A stretch of DNA of 64,000 bases from Sulfolobus sp. E5-1-F. Lineage in GTDB: Archaea; Thermoproteota; Thermoprotei_A; Sulfolobales; Sulfolobaceae. Every line of letters begins with the position of its first letter. Position 1 is the stretch's first letter. Shown here one piece after another: positions 17,975 to 29,930 of this stretch. The stretch lies in the NCBI RefSeq assembly GCF_009601705.1, contig NZ_CP045687.1, forward strand, positions 1,524,001 through 1,588,000, written 5' to 3'. The notes below the pieces were generated by a model. That model was not told the origin of the DNA. It saw only the letters and a list, made by a program, of their open reading frames with translations, and did no database searches. The position numbers were made by a program, and so were the translations under genes.

Positions 17975-19216
17975 TTGGTTTCAGCTAAAGATATACTTTC
18001 AGATAGTTTGAGATCATCAGCATTAATAATCAAACATAAAGATAAGCTTTCGCTAGATTATGTGCCGGAAAATTTGCCACATAGAGAAGAAAAGATTAAG
18101 GAATTAGGTTTCATATTTAAAGATTTATTAGCTGGAGATGCTAAAGATTCAGAAAGAGTTGTAATAATAGGTAGGACAGGCACTGGGAAAACAGCAACGG
18201 TTAAATTATTTGGTAAAAATTTTGAATATATTGCGGAGAGAGAATATGGAGTTAAAATAAAGTATGTTCATGTAAATTGTTATCGGCATAGAACATTGTA
18301 TTTGATAAGCCAAGAAATAGCCAACGCGTTAAAACTACCTATACCTTCGAGGGGATTATCAGCACAAGAAGTGTTTAAGATGATCCATGAATATTTAGAT
18401 AGGAGAAATATACATCTAATAGTTGCATTAGATGAATTTGGACATTTCCTAAATACGGCAAATAATGAGGAAATATATTTCTTAGTAAGATTGTATGACG
18501 AAATATCAGCAATAATAAAGAGAATTAGTTATATATTTATAGTTAATGAAAGCCATTCCATTTATAAATTGGATAGAAGTATAAGGGATCATGTAGCCAG
18601 AAGATTAATTGAATTTCCTCCTTACAAGTCTATTGAACTTTACGATATTTTAAAGTATAGGGTAGAAGAGGCTTTTAATGATAATGCTGTAGACGATGAG
18701 GTATTACAATTCATATCTAATACTTATGGCTATGATAAAGGGGGCAATGGTAATGCCAGAATTGCAATAGAGACTCTAAGTTTAGCAGGAGAAATAGCAG
18801 AGAAGGAGGGGTCGCCAGTGGTATTGTTAGATCACGCTAAGAAAGCTAATTCTACAATAAATCCAGAGATTCAGGAGATTGTGGATAGTTTATCGTATCT
18901 TGATTTGCATCAACTTATACTCTTGAAAGCGCTAATAAGGGTTTTAAATAAGAATAAAGTTGATGAGGTTACGATGGGAACCTTAGAAGAGGAATATATA
19001 TCATTAGCCAGAGAGTTTAATGAGGAACCTAGAAAACATACACAAGTTTATGAGTATCTGAGGAAACTTAAAGTAATAGGGATAATTAATACCAGACAGA
19101 GTGGGAAGGGAATGAGAGGAAGAACTACTCTAGTTTCCCTTTCTCTACCATTAGATAAAAGATTAGATGATTATGTTATGCAACAAATATTGGTGAGGTT
19201 AAAATCGAGAGCTTAA
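17975..19216 (+). CDS. orc1-2: Orc1/Cdc6 family replication protein Orc1-2
   Basis: A 413-residue AAA+ protein with a C-terminal winged helix. Walker A is GRTGTGKT (66-73), Walker B LIVALDEFG with Asp153-Glu154, sensor region YIFIVNES, and the winged helix covers about 305-413. The TTG start gives MVSAKDIL, as I recall for Cdc6-2 of S. solfataricus (Sso0771). In Sulfolobus this paralog is not needed to fire an origin and is thought to act as a repressor, also in the DNA-damage response. It lies between the mcm/gins23 operon and the RFC genes. Confidence 0.93.
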   Translation: MVSAKDILSDSLRSSALIIKHKDKLSLDYVPENLPHREEKIKELGFIFKDLLAGDAKDSERVVIIGRTGTGKTATVKLFGKNFEYIAEREYGVKIKYVHVNCYRHRTLYLISQEIANALKLPIPSRGLSAQEVFKMIHEYLDRRNIHLIVALDEFGHFLNTANNEEIYFLVRLYDEISAIIKRISYIFIVNESHSIYKLDRSIRDHVARRLIEFPPYKSIELYDILKYRVEEAFNDNAVDDEVLQFISNTYGYDKGGNGNARIAIETLSLAGEIAEKEGSPVVLLDHAKKANSTINPEIQEIVDSLSYLDLHQLILLKALIRVLNKNKVDEVTMGTLEEEYISLAREFNEEPRKHTQVYEYLRKLKVIGIINTRQSGKGMRGRTTLVSLSLPLDKRLDDYVMQQILVRLKSRA

Positions 19217-19269
19217 TCTATAATTCATCTAAAATCAAGATATTATCTATATTAATAAAGTATGGTGAT

Positions 19270-19453
19270 ATGAATATCACTAAATTATATAGATTATCTA
19301 AGATTCATTATGATAAACTAAAAAGGGAATTGCAAGATTTACAGAAGATGAATCTAATTGAAATAATAGGTAGTGATAAAAAAATAGTTAGACTAAATTA
19401 CTCTAACCCTAAAGTAGTAATCTTAATTAACCTATTGGAAGAGTTAGATAAAA

Positions 19454-19470
<17 letters not shown>
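19270..19470 (+). CDS. Small winged-helix protein, start uncertain
   Basis: At least 66 residues of a winged-helix domain: NITKLYRLSKIHYDKLKRELQDL, then KMNLIEIIG and a wing with SDKKIVRLNY. The first canonical start (ATG 19270) cuts off helix 1. The same frame is open upstream back into orc1-2 and reads SSKIKILSILIKYGD just before the ATG, the expected first helix of such a domain. No ATG, GTG or TTG is available there, only an ATT at 19189. The true start is therefore probably non-canonical. It overlaps moaC by 17 bases. Confidence 0.6.
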
Positions 19471-22106
<2,636 letters not shown>

Positions 22107-22127
22107 TATCTCACTCCATGAATGAAA

Positions 22128-22601
22128 TTACTTTCTCTTATATTTACCCATTATGAATCCTTTATCTATCTCATGTCCCTTTATTAACGATTTCAATTTG
22201 TCAGCATCAATATTCTTAATTTCGTTTAATAATGTATCTACTGCATAAACATAAAAATAATATCTATGAGGTGGATGTGTTTTAGGGGGACACGGGCCAT
22301 TATATCCCACATTCCCAAAATCGTTTACACCTTGTATTCCATATTGTGATTTATACGCTTTTGGTACTCCTTCCGGTAATCTATTAGCAGTTATGTTATA
22401 TATTACCCAGTGTATAAAAGTTCCTCCAGGAGCGTCTGGGTCTTCTACAATAATTGCATAACTTTTAGCATTAGTAATAGGCTCCCATTCTAATTCTGGA
22501 GACAGATCTTGCCCATCACAAGTATATTTAATGGGTATAATATCCTCGTTCTTAAAGGCTGAAGATACTACCATCATCAAATATATACTTTCACTATTCA
22601 A
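22128..22601 (-). CDS. PEBP-family (YbhB/YbcL-like) protein
   Basis: Up to 157 residues of the phosphatidylethanolamine-binding/Raf-kinase-inhibitor-like family. Motifs: IPIKYTCDGQDLSPELEW, IVEDPDAPGGTFIHWVIYNI, GYNGPCPPKTHPPHRYYFYVYAVD. The anion-binding pocket residues (DPD, H, PP-HRY) are intact. Prokaryotic members are of uncertain function. Met9 or Met10 (MMVVSSAF) is the more likely start by comparison with family N-termini; the longest frame is given. It precedes rfcS on the same strand. Confidence 0.93.
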   Translation of the reverse strand: MNSESIYLMMVVSSAFKNEDIIPIKYTCDGQDLSPELEWEPITNAKSYAIIVEDPDAPGGTFIHWVIYNITANRLPEGVPKAYKSQYGIQGVNDFGNVGYNGPCPPKTHPPHRYYFYVYAVDTLLNEIKNIDADKLKSLIKGHEIDKGFIMGKYKRK

Positions 22602-22614
22602 AATTAAAAACGCT

Positions 22615-23250
22615 TTACATCTTCTTATTTAAGTAGAACTCTAATTCCTCATGTCCTTTACTGTGAATTTTTGCTACTATAACCCCAGTACCCGTAAAGG
22701 AATCTCGCTTTATTGCTGAGAACACAGCTCTCTTAGCTAGGTCAGCCGCCTCATCTAAAGTCATTTTGGGATTATATTCATCTTCTAGCACTCCCATAGC
22801 TACTGGTGAACCAGAGCCAGTTGCAACGTAATTTTCTTCAGTTATATCTCCTAAATAATCTAAATTAAACAATCTTGGCTGGTCATCGTAACCACCTATT
22901 AGGATTTGAACAATATAAGGAAAATATTTTGTTGCGGATAGTATGTTCGCTAGTCTAGTTGCAATTCCCTTTATAGAGATTGGCCCATATTTAGTAATAC
23001 TATTATAATGATATATATTTTTCAATACATCATATATAAACTGTAAATCGGCTACACTACCTGCAGTAGTTATTCCGATTTTATCCGTAATATATAATAC
23101 TTTTCTAACCATTTTATTGGCTACGAAAAATCCTGCACTAGCTCTCCTATCTGCTGCAAGAATTACTCCATCATTTACCTTAATTCCTACAGTTGTAGTT
23201 CCTTTAAGTATCTTATTTTCTAATTGCAACTCATTCCCCATAATTACCAT
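22615..23250 (-). CDS. psmB: Proteasome beta subunit
   Basis: About 211 residues of a 20S proteasome beta subunit. The start chosen, [17 protein letters not shown], leaves a short propeptide that is cut before TTTVGIKV, giving an N-terminal catalytic Thr. Other key residues are the Asp/Arg of ADRRAS and the Lys of KMVRKV. It has all the residues of an active subunit. The alpha partner is at 50720. The frame extends ten codons further upstream with a hydrophobic stretch that is probably not translated. Confidence 0.94.
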   Translation of the reverse strand: MVIMGNELQLENKILKGTTTVGIKVNDGVILAADRRASAGFFVANKMVRKVLYITDKIGITTAGSVADLQFIYDVLKNIYHYNSITKYGPISIKGIATRLANILSATKYFPYIVQILIGGYDDQPRLFNLDYLGDITEENYVATGSGSPVAMGVLEDEYNPKMTLDEAADLAKRAVFSAIKRDSFTGTGVIVAKIHSKGHEELEFYLNKKM

Positions 23251-23305
23251 TAAAAGCAAGAATAAAAAGGTGACAGTCAATATATCATGTATTCTTAGTA
23301 GATCA

Positions 23306-24499
23306 TTAGTGTTTTCCTACAACGTTTAAAATATATTCAGTGACTTCAAGTAAATCTCCATCTTTATATAGCTCTCCGCTTATCATTAAACCAACTGGTA
23401 GGCCATTAAGGGTAGAAAATGGTATACTTATTGATGGCGCTCCAACTACATTAAATAGCTCAGTATTAGCTATTAGATATTCTCTAAATTGAAGAGGATT
23501 AGAGAGTACGTCAGAAATTTTAGGTGCAACAATTTTTGTTGTAGGGGACAAAATAAAATCAATATTTTTAAATGTTTTTATATATTCTTCTATTAATAAT
23601 CTCCTATATCTAAGAGCATCTATATAGTCTGTGGCAGAAATTTTCATACCATCAAGGAGTAACGTATAAGTATCTTTAAAGTATTTATCACTATTTTCAC
23701 TTATCCAATCTTTATGGAAGGAAGAAGCTTCAGCTAACGATATAGTTCTTCTAGTTTTAGATCCATATTGCCTTAGTAAAGGAAGATCTACCTCGACTAT
23801 ATCAAAGTATGAAGATAATTTTGCATATATTTCTTTCAGCAATATCCTTGAAACTTCCATATCATCGAATAAGAATAAACCTATACGCGGTCTTGTTCTT
23901 AATTTAGCTATTTCAACCTTCCTTTTTTCATTTGGCAAAATCGCATCAAAAACTCTTCGTAACAGTCTAATGTTATCTTTCACGATTATCCCCACAGTAT
24001 CCAACGACCAACTAAAGGGTATTACACCATCAGTAGGTATTAATCCAGTAGTTGGTTTAAATCCTATTACTCCACATAAAGACGAAGGAATCCTTACAGA
24101 CCCTCCAGTATCAGTACCAATTCCCACATCTACCATGTCTAATTTTACTGCAACTGCAGAACCACCACTAGAACCGCCACTTATTCTTTCTGGATCAACT
24201 GGATTTTTTGCAGGTCCTCCTATACTCGATGTATTAGTTGCACCTAACGCGAATTCATGAGTATTAGTTTTTCCTATTATCTTTCCTCCTTCTCTAAGTA
24301 TAGCGTCTACAACATAAGCATTTTCTTGTGGAACATAGTTTTCTAAAATTCTCGAACCAGCGGTAGTCCTTACGCCTTTAGTTAAAATAACATCCTTTAT
24401 TCCAAATGTAACATTCTTTAACTTACCCTTATTGTTTCCTTCGATATTATAGAGAGTGATAAATGCATTATATTTTGAATTTAATTCTTCTGATATCAT
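23306..24499 (-). CDS. Amidase (amidase-signature family)
   Basis: A 397-residue Ser-cis-Ser-Lys hydrolase. Lys35 in [10 protein letters not shown], the glycine-rich block [15 protein letters not shown] (about 106-120), and the nucleophile Ser in [15 protein letters not shown] (about 127-140) are all present. It is shorter than GatA (about 470-480) and lacks a partner gatB/gatC nearby, so a stand-alone amidase is more likely than an amidotransferase subunit. Substrate unknown. Divergent from the acryloyl-CoA reductase gene across about 210 bases. Confidence 0.9.
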   Translation of the reverse strand: MISEELNSKYNAFITLYNIEGNNKGKLKNVTFGIKDVILTKGVRTTAGSRILENYVPQENAYVVDAILREGGKIIGKTNTHEFALGATNTSSIGGPAKNPVDPERISGGSSGGSAVAVKLDMVDVGIGTDTGGSVRIPSSLCGVIGFKPTTGLIPTDGVIPFSWSLDTVGIIVKDNIRLLRRVFDAILPNEKRKVEIAKLRTRPRIGLFLFDDMEVSRILLKEIYAKLSSYFDIVEVDLPLLRQYGSKTRRTISLAEASSFHKDWISENSDKYFKDTYTLLLDGMKISATDYIDALRYRRLLIEEYIKTFKNIDFILSPTTKIVAPKISDVLSNPLQFREYLIANTELFNVVGAPSISIPFSTLNGLPVGLMISGELYKDGDLLEVTEYILNVVGKH

Positions 24500-24676
24500 C
24501 TTCCCTCACACAGAATAATGGTTCAAGTAACTTTTTAAGTATTGGATCTTTATCGTTTTCCTTCATTGTTATAATACTTATTAATTTGGTAATAAAAGCT
24601 TACAAACAATCCCTTATGGGAACACTTCACATATTATTTTTTTTAAAAACATATGGAGCCTACTATGATAGATAAT

Positions 24677-24687
24677 ATTTTTTATAC
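24677..24687 (+). promoter_or_regulatory. TATA box for the acryloyl-CoA reductase gene
   Basis: ATTTTTTATAC lies with its centre about 26 bases before the ATG at 24709, which places the transcription start at or within a base or two of the start codon. This indicates a leaderless message. Confidence 0.6.
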
Positions 24688-24708
24688 AGTTTAAACACAA
24701 TCTAACCG

Positions 24709-25710
24709 ATGAAAGCCGTAGTGGTTCCGGGTAAGCAAAAAGGATATAAGATAGAAGAAGTCCCAGATCCAATCCCAGGGAAAGATGAAGTTGTAATTAG
24801 AGTAAATAGAGCGGCATTATGTTATAGAGATCTATTACAACTACAAGGTTTTTATCCAAGAATGAAATATCCAGTAATCTTAGGACATGAGGTAGTTGGT
24901 ACAATAGAACAAATTGGAGAGAACGTTAAAGGCTTTAAAGAAGGTGATAAGGTAATTTCACTTCTTTATGCACCTGATGGAACTTGCCATTATTGTCAAA
25001 TTGGCGAGGAAGCGTATTGCCACTCAAGATTAGGTTATTCAGAGGAATTAGACGGCTTCTTTGCTGAAAAAGCAAAGATAAAAGTTACGAGTCTAGTAAA
25101 AGTTGGCACTAACGTTCTAGACGAGGGAGCAGTTTTAGTACCTTGCATAACTGGAATGGTTTATAGAAGCTTGAGAAGGGCAAAGTTGCAAAAGGGGGAA
25201 ACAGTTCTAGTCACAGGAGCTAGTGGTGGTGTTGGTATTCATGCTATACAAGTAGCGAAAGCACTTGGTGCTAAAGTGATAGGAGTAACTACATCAGAGG
25301 AAAAAGCCGCTTTCATAAGGAAATTGGCTGACCATGTAATAGTAGGTAGTAAATTCTCAGAAGAGGCAAAGAAGATAAGTGATGTAAATGTAGTTATTGA
25401 CACAGTAGGAACGCCAACAATAGATGAAAGTCTGAAAAGTTTATGGATGGGGGGTAGACTGATACAAATAGGTAACGTCGATCCAACTCAGATATATCAA
25501 CTAAGGCTAGGATACATTATACTGAAAGATATAGAAGTAATAGGCCATGCGTCTGCAACTAAGAGGGATGCAGAAGAGACTCTCAAGTTAACTGGAGAAG
25601 GAAAAATAAATCCCGTGGTCGCTGCAGTAGTAGAGCTGAATGAGATAGATAAGGGATATGAAATACTAAAGGATAAGCATAAGATTGGGAAGGTACTAGT
25701 AAAGCCTTAA
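24709..25710 (+). CDS. Acryloyl-CoA reductase (NADPH), zinc-type MDR family
   Basis: A 333-residue medium-chain dehydrogenase/reductase. GHEVVGTIEQIGENVKGF is the family core, GTCHYCQIGEEAYC has three of the structural-zinc Cys, and the Rossmann motif is TGASGGVGIHAIQVAKALGA near 166-185. It agrees closely with my memory of acryloyl-CoA reductase of Sulfolobus tokodaii/Metallosphaera (CYRDLLQLQGFYPRMKYP; LGYSEELDGFFAEKAK). That enzyme reduces acryloyl-CoA to propionyl-CoA in the 3-hydroxypropionate/4-hydroxybutyrate carbon-fixation cycle. A generic quinone reductase or alcohol dehydrogenase is the fallback. Confidence 0.8.
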   Translation: MKAVVVPGKQKGYKIEEVPDPIPGKDEVVIRVNRAALCYRDLLQLQGFYPRMKYPVILGHEVVGTIEQIGENVKGFKEGDKVISLLYAPDGTCHYCQIGEEAYCHSRLGYSEELDGFFAEKAKIKVTSLVKVGTNVLDEGAVLVPCITGMVYRSLRRAKLQKGETVLVTGASGGVGIHAIQVAKALGAKVIGVTTSEEKAAFIRKLADHVIVGSKFSEEAKKISDVNVVIDTVGTPTIDESLKSLWMGGRLIQIGNVDPTQIYQLRLGYIILKDIEVIGHASATKRDAEETLKLTGEGKINPVVAAVVELNEIDKGYEILKDKHKIGKVLVKP

Positions 25711-25736
25711 ATTTTTAAATCTTTTTATAGGTTAGT

Positions 25737-26351
25737 GTGAGGCTTAAAATTTCATGGATAGAGCTTAGTCAAGATTTATTACCGCATTCAGATTTAGATT
25801 CAAAAGAAGATCTTAAATTTATAAGCAATGAAATTCTTGAAGCATTTGAAATAGGAGGATATTCTGATGAAATAGAACTAGATGACAAAATATTAGAGAT
25901 AACTTCTATTTTCTCGTCAAAGTTAGTAAATGATATTCTAAGATCAATACAAATTTACGAAAAAGGGAGATGGGGTAAATTATTATCGGGTGATATAGTT
26001 ACTGTTATCGGAGAAACAATAACATATGCTCTTCTAAATCAGTTATTCGATGTAAGTATTAATGATATATTACCATTTAGAGGCGTAAAGTTCTTAGGCA
26101 TAATATCGGATTTAGTTATAAATATAGAAAAATATGATAAATTAAGAAAATTTTTAGATGCAGAGAACGGCTTATTATTCGTGGAAGCCAAGGCCACAAT
26201 GACCTATAGAAGATCACAAGTAGTTAATACAATATTAAAAAGCTTAGTTACAATTGAAAATCTTAGATATCCAGACAACTATGGACTAATTTCTTATATT
26301 ATAAGATACAATAACCAACTATACGATTTAATGATATTGATAAAACCGTAA
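25737..26351 (+). CDS. Unknown protein with a possible PD-(D/E)XK nuclease motif
   Basis: A 204-residue protein starting at GTG. The C-terminal half reads GVKFLGIISDLVINIE ... GLLFVEAKATMTYRR, which fits the D...(D/E)xK spacing of PD-(D/E)XK nucleases (Asp in ISDLVI, then EAK). An upstream helix GETITYALLNQLF could supply the first Glu. I do not recognise a named family. It is 26 bases after the reductase gene and 1 base before the next unknown gene, so the two unknown genes are probably translated together. Confidence 0.6.
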   Translation: MRLKISWIELSQDLLPHSDLDSKEDLKFISNEILEAFEIGGYSDEIELDDKILEITSIFSSKLVNDILRSIQIYEKGRWGKLLSGDIVTVIGETITYALLNQLFDVSINDILPFRGVKFLGIISDLVINIEKYDKLRKFLDAENGLLFVEAKATMTYRRSQVVNTILKSLVTIENLRYPDNYGLISYIIRYNNQLYDLMILIKP

Positions 26352-26352
26352 G

Positions 26353-26847
26353 GTGGGAAAAGTGAATTGCCTTGAGAGTCTTCATAAAGCATACATCTTG
26401 ACTTGGATAGGAGATTATAAAACAGCTAGTGAGTTAGCTACTCAATGTATTCAGCTTCTTTCAGATTCAGTAGAGATAAGGAGAAAGATAAAGGAAATAT
26501 TGAAGGAAGTCGATATGCAATATAAAATACCTAAAAAATTAAGGGAAGAAAATATAACTAGTCTCGATCTAATTCAAGTTGCACTTTATTATTTGGCAAA
26601 AAGGCTATCTATCAAAAAAGATAACTACAGGGAAATAATTGAAAATGGTAATATAAAACTGTCTGTAATTGGTTCGTTAATTAAAGAGGTTAGAGGATAT
26701 TGTGAGGGATGTAAGGGATATAAATATTTTATGCTAACTAAGGCTAAGGGATATGCGATACTTTATGACCAGATAATATACGCTGAATTTTTTGAAGGGA
26801 AGACAGAGGATGTAATAGATGAGATAATACACAACACTAAACTTTAA
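26353..26847 (+). CDS. Hypothetical protein with a CxxC pair
   Basis: A 164-residue mostly helical protein, starting at GTG. The N-terminal 55 residues look like a TPR-style helical pair (HKAYILTWIGDYKTASELATQC). The middle is helical, and the C-terminal third has RGYCEGCKGYKYFMLT, a single CxxC, followed by beta-like IYAEFFEGK. No family recognised. It follows the possible nuclease gene by one base. Confidence 0.6.
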   Translation: MGKVNCLESLHKAYILTWIGDYKTASELATQCIQLLSDSVEIRRKIKEILKEVDMQYKIPKKLREENITSLDLIQVALYYLAKRLSIKKDNYREIIENGNIKLSVIGSLIKEVRGYCEGCKGYKYFMLTKAKGYAILYDQIIYAEFFEGKTEDVIDEIIHNTKL

Positions 26848-26879
26848 ATTACATCCTTTTACTATTTTATAGCAACTAC

Positions 26880-26969
26880 GCCGCGGTGGTTTAGCCCGGT
26901 CAAGCGCAGGCACCGAAAGAATGCGGGCCTCTCGAGCCCGTGACCCGGGTTCAAATCCCGGCCGCGGCA
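26880..26969 (+). tRNA. tRNA-Glu (anticodon CTC) with a 17-base non-canonical insertion
   Basis: Acceptor GCCGCGG/CCGCGGC, anticodon stem CGGGC/GCCCG with loop CTCTCGA (anticodon CTC), T arm CCGGG TTCAAAT CCCGG, discriminator A. Between the D arm (ending AAGCG) and the anticodon stem (CGGGC) lies an extra 17 bases, CAGGCACCGAAAGAATG. Removing it gives a normal 73-base tRNA. It is best read as an intron outside the anticodon loop, cut by the archaeal splicing endonuclease; AGGC in the insert could pair with GCCT in the anticodon arm as the central helix of a bulge-helix-bulge. Confidence 0.9.
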
Positions 26970-27135
26970 CTCTCATTAATTATTATTTTACTTGATTATA
27001 GTTAATAAAAATATATATGAATTCCCAACAAATTCTATTTAATGGCGAATTTATTGCTAATGAAGGTAACATAATCGTGAATTAACGCGCAGCAGGAGTT
27101 GCAACGGTTATGAGGACTAAGTTTTTTAAAAAGTA
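26970..27135. other. Gene-free stretch after tRNA-Glu
   Basis: AT-rich sequence with no convincing frame. It opens with a T-rich run that could end the tRNA transcript. I recognise nothing else before the MITE. Together with the MITE and the debris downstream it makes an 850-base pocket between tRNA-Glu and tRNA-Val. Confidence 0.4.
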
Positions 27136-27308
27136 TAGTAGTTTCCTGAAAATGACGTATAATATATATCACGTTTAATTTTTCCAATGTAACATTTAAG
27201 GCGAATTTATATTAAACACGCTTGAAGTACTTATGATTATTTAAATCTCCTTGAGGAGAATCAATGTTAGTATTTAAGGAATTTGAGGTAAATTTATGCA
27301 AAGTACTA
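27136..27308 (+). mobile_element. MITE (ISC1217/SM2-like), copy B
   Basis: A 173-base relative of the copies at 8885 and 38499, with the same ends (TAGTAGTTTCCTGAAAATGACG ... AAAGTACTA). It lacks about seven bases of the GGTTTAA segment near the right end. The flanking hexamers AAAGTA (27130-27135) and ATAGCA (27309-27314) agree at only four of six positions, so this copy is older or its target duplication has decayed. Confidence 0.82.
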
Positions 27309-27339
27309 ATAGCAGTTTGTGAGATTGCTTATATACCCT

Positions 27340-27575
27340 ATGGGGACGATACCCTAAGGGTTAGTAAGATTGATGGTGATGCGAGCCCCGTATCGTTGGG
27401 CTCGAAGAGTCCTATGTCTCGTCACCAATGCTAAGACCCTACACTTAACCATGAAATGGAATGAAAGTGTAGTGACAAACGGGATAAAAGGTCTAACAAG
27501 TTCTGATTTAATACTAGTTATTCCAGCGAACAAGGGAGTTGGTCAGCAGTATCTTTTGTCCAATTTCTAATAACG
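27340..27575 (+). repeat. Mobile-element remnant, homologous to 9893-10185 (inverted)
   Basis: Shares blocks with the minus-strand remnant near 10 kb: GTTGGGCTCGAAGAGTCC at about 27395 and AATGGAATGAAAGTGTAGTG at about 27455. A 66-codon open frame (27370-27570) passes through it but has no family look and is interrupted relative to the other copy. A further 245 bases to the tRNA-Val show no gene. Confidence 0.5.
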
Positions 27576-27819
27576 AGAATGAAGTTATAAAAAGTAGATT
27601 ATTGAGATTGGATAAGGATAAGTAAAATCAGAAATTATAGTGCACCAGAGTTTGTTTGTAAATATCTTGTTGAATACTAAGATGTTTATAGTAATTTTGA
27701 AGAGCAATTTAATCAGGTTGTTGAGTGTATAATAAACGAGAGTTATCATTATCGTTCTTAATTTTTTATTGAATAGCACCTAATATTAATTTAACTTATT
27801 ATTATTATTTAGAAAATTT

Positions 27820-27896
<77 letters not shown>

Positions 27897-27941
27897 ACTA
27901 GTTATTTGATTACTAAGATATTTTACTTTAAAAGTTTTCCT

Positions 27942-29861
27942 TTAGGCTACTCTTAGGCTATCCAGTATTGCTGGAGTGTATATAAAAGGCTTATACCCCA
28001 ATCTATCATCTCTTATATAGTTAGCAAATGCCCTTATTGCTGATGCTTCTCCGTGATTTAATATTATATTTTTAGGCTTTGGTTCAATGTTTCTGAGGAA
28101 GTTAAACAATTGCCTTCTATCAGAGTGTCCAGAAAATCCTTCAACTGCTTCTACTTCCATATTAATTTGTATTGACTCTACTCTTCCATCCCTATCTAGA
28201 ATTTGTACTTCTTTTGCACCATCTCTCACTTTTCTACCTAATGTGCCCTCTGCTTGATAGCTTACAAATATTATTGCATTTTTAGGATCTGGCGCCATGG
28301 TCTTGAAGAACTCAACAGCTGGGCCTCCGTTTAACATTCCGGAAGTCGCTAAAATTATGGAAGGTTCCCCTTTTGCTATGTCCTCTTTATATCCTTCAAT
28401 TCTCTTAAAGTATTCTGAGGTAAACGGATTTTCATCCTTGTATAGTATTTCCTCTCTTACTTCTCTTCCTAACCATTCTGGATATGCATTATGAATAGCT
28501 GTAACTTCATCAACTAATCCCGTCACATAAACTGGCACTTCTGGAATTAGCTTCTTTTTCATGAAATCGTTTATTATAAGCATAATTTCTTGTCCTCTTC
28601 CTACAGCTAGTACTGGAATTAATACTTTTCCTCCTCTATTAAGCGTTTTATTTATAATCTCTAACAACTCTAATTCTGATTCTTCTCTATTTGGTTGATC
28701 TTGTGCTCCATAAGTGGTTTCCATAATTAATGTGTCAACTCTCGGAAATTCCGTGTTTGCTTTATCAAGCAATTTGGTTTTCGCATATTTGAAATCGCCA
28801 GTATAGACTATATTATGTTTTCCATCACCAATATGTAAATGAGCCATTGCAGATCCCAATATATGACCAGCATTATAGAATGTTAATCTTATGTCTGGAG
28901 CAATATCAGTAACCTCTCCATAATCTAACGTTATTGTATGTAATAACTCCTTTCTTACTTCTTTAGCGGAGTAAGGTATGGGTTTACCTTCTTTTTCTGC
29001 GACATCAAGAGAATCTAATTGCATTAGTGCCATTATATCCCTTGTTGGTACAGTAGTATATACTGGTCCCTCATATCCATATTTAAAGAGAAATGGAACC
29101 ATTCCGCAATGATCTAAATGGGCATGTGTAATAACTACAGCATCTAATTCCTCTATTTTTAATTGGTCAATATCAAGTCTAGGAAATAATTTCTCTCCAA
29201 ACATATTTGCACTGGGATTAAGTCCTACATCTAATAATACTTTACTTTCCGGAGTTTCCACTAGTACTGCAGATCGCCCAACTTCTAGAAAGCCTCCTAA
29301 TGCCGTAATTCTCACGTACTTATCTTGAAATACTGTCTCTCTATGTATCCTTTCTCCAAAAACCTTTAGTATTTTAGCCCTATATTCAGTCTCATTGTAG
29401 ATGTGCTCTAAAATACTATCGTACGTCCTAGACTTTATTGGTGGTTCTCTGACTATTTCCGCTTTCCAAAAGGTTTCTGCAAATATTCTTTGTTGTAATG
29501 AACCACCTTTTCCTATTACTAATCCTGGTTTCTTAGCTTTTATTAATACTTCACCTAAGTCATCATCGAATTTTATATCCACAATTTCAGCTTCCGTAGG
29601 TACAATGTTCTTTATTATTTCGACAGCTTCATTCTTATCTTTCCTAACTGAAGGGTCAGCCTTTATTATTATTCTCTTTTTAATATCCTTAGCGATCTTC
29701 TTTATTACTTCTCCCTTTTCTGTTACCATTGTCGGCTTTTTTACATATACAGCTATTGTAGGTCCTTCATATTCAATTCTGGTTATTCCCAAATCTTTTA
29801 GTTCAGAGTATATTAACGATATTGTATTAATCCTACTTTGAGATGCCAATTTATTCACCAA
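27942..29861 (-). CDS. aCPSF1: KH-domain beta-CASP ribonuclease
   Basis: A 639-residue ribonuclease of the archaeal CPSF73 type. Two KH-like RNA-binding domains come first (1-145, with GLVIGKGGS at 113-121). The metallo-beta-lactamase core follows (HAHLDHCG at 246-253, later GHILGSAM and [10 protein letters not shown]) with the beta-CASP insertion, and a last conserved His in [12 protein letters not shown] and NHGEASAI. In archaea this enzyme trims mRNA 3' ends and takes part in transcription termination. It is divergent from egsA, with a 69-base shared promoter gap. Confidence 0.94.
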   Translation of the reverse strand: MVNKLASQSRINTISLIYSELKDLGITRIEYEGPTIAVYVKKPTMVTEKGEVIKKIAKDIKKRIIIKADPSVRKDKNEAVEIIKNIVPTEAEIVDIKFDDDLGEVLIKAKKPGLVIGKGGSLQQRIFAETFWKAEIVREPPIKSRTYDSILEHIYNETEYRAKILKVFGERIHRETVFQDKYVRITALGGFLEVGRSAVLVETPESKVLLDVGLNPSANMFGEKLFPRLDIDQLKIEELDAVVITHAHLDHCGMVPFLFKYGYEGPVYTTVPTRDIMALMQLDSLDVAEKEGKPIPYSAKEVRKELLHTITLDYGEVTDIAPDIRLTFYNAGHILGSAMAHLHIGDGKHNIVYTGDFKYAKTKLLDKANTEFPRVDTLIMETTYGAQDQPNREESELELLEIINKTLNRGGKVLIPVLAVGRGQEIMLIINDFMKKKLIPEVPVYVTGLVDEVTAIHNAYPEWLGREVREEILYKDENPFTSEYFKRIEGYKEDIAKGEPSIILATSGMLNGGPAVEFFKTMAPDPKNAIIFVSYQAEGTLGRKVRDGAKEVQILDRDGRVESIQINMEVEAVEGFSGHSDRRQLFNFLRNIEPKPKNIILNHGEASAIRAFANYIRDDRLGYKPFIYTPAILDSLRVA

Positions 29862-29895
29862 CTTTAAGAAATAGCTACAACTGAACTTATCTATG

Positions 29896-29910
29896 CTAAT
29901 TTTTAATATT
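29896..29910 (+). promoter_or_regulatory. egsA promoter (TATA box)
   Basis: The AT-rich run AATTTTTAATATTTA is centred about 28 bases before the GTG start at 29931, which predicts a leaderless egsA message. On the other strand the same gap must carry the promoter of the aCPSF1 gene. Confidence 0.5.
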
Positions 29911-29930
29911 TAAATCTTCTCCTTTTATAT

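Noticed and set aside
22615-23280. Signal-like hydrophobic N-terminus ([14 protein letters not shown]) of proteasome beta
   Set aside because: An upstream extension of the frame; the family start MVIMGNELQ gives a normal propeptide, and a secreted proteasome subunit makes no sense.
26734-26976. 80-codon minus-strand frame beginning MRVPRPGFEPGSRAREARIL
   Set aside because: The N-terminal part is the reverse complement of tRNA-Glu, the usual artefact when a tRNA gene is translated.
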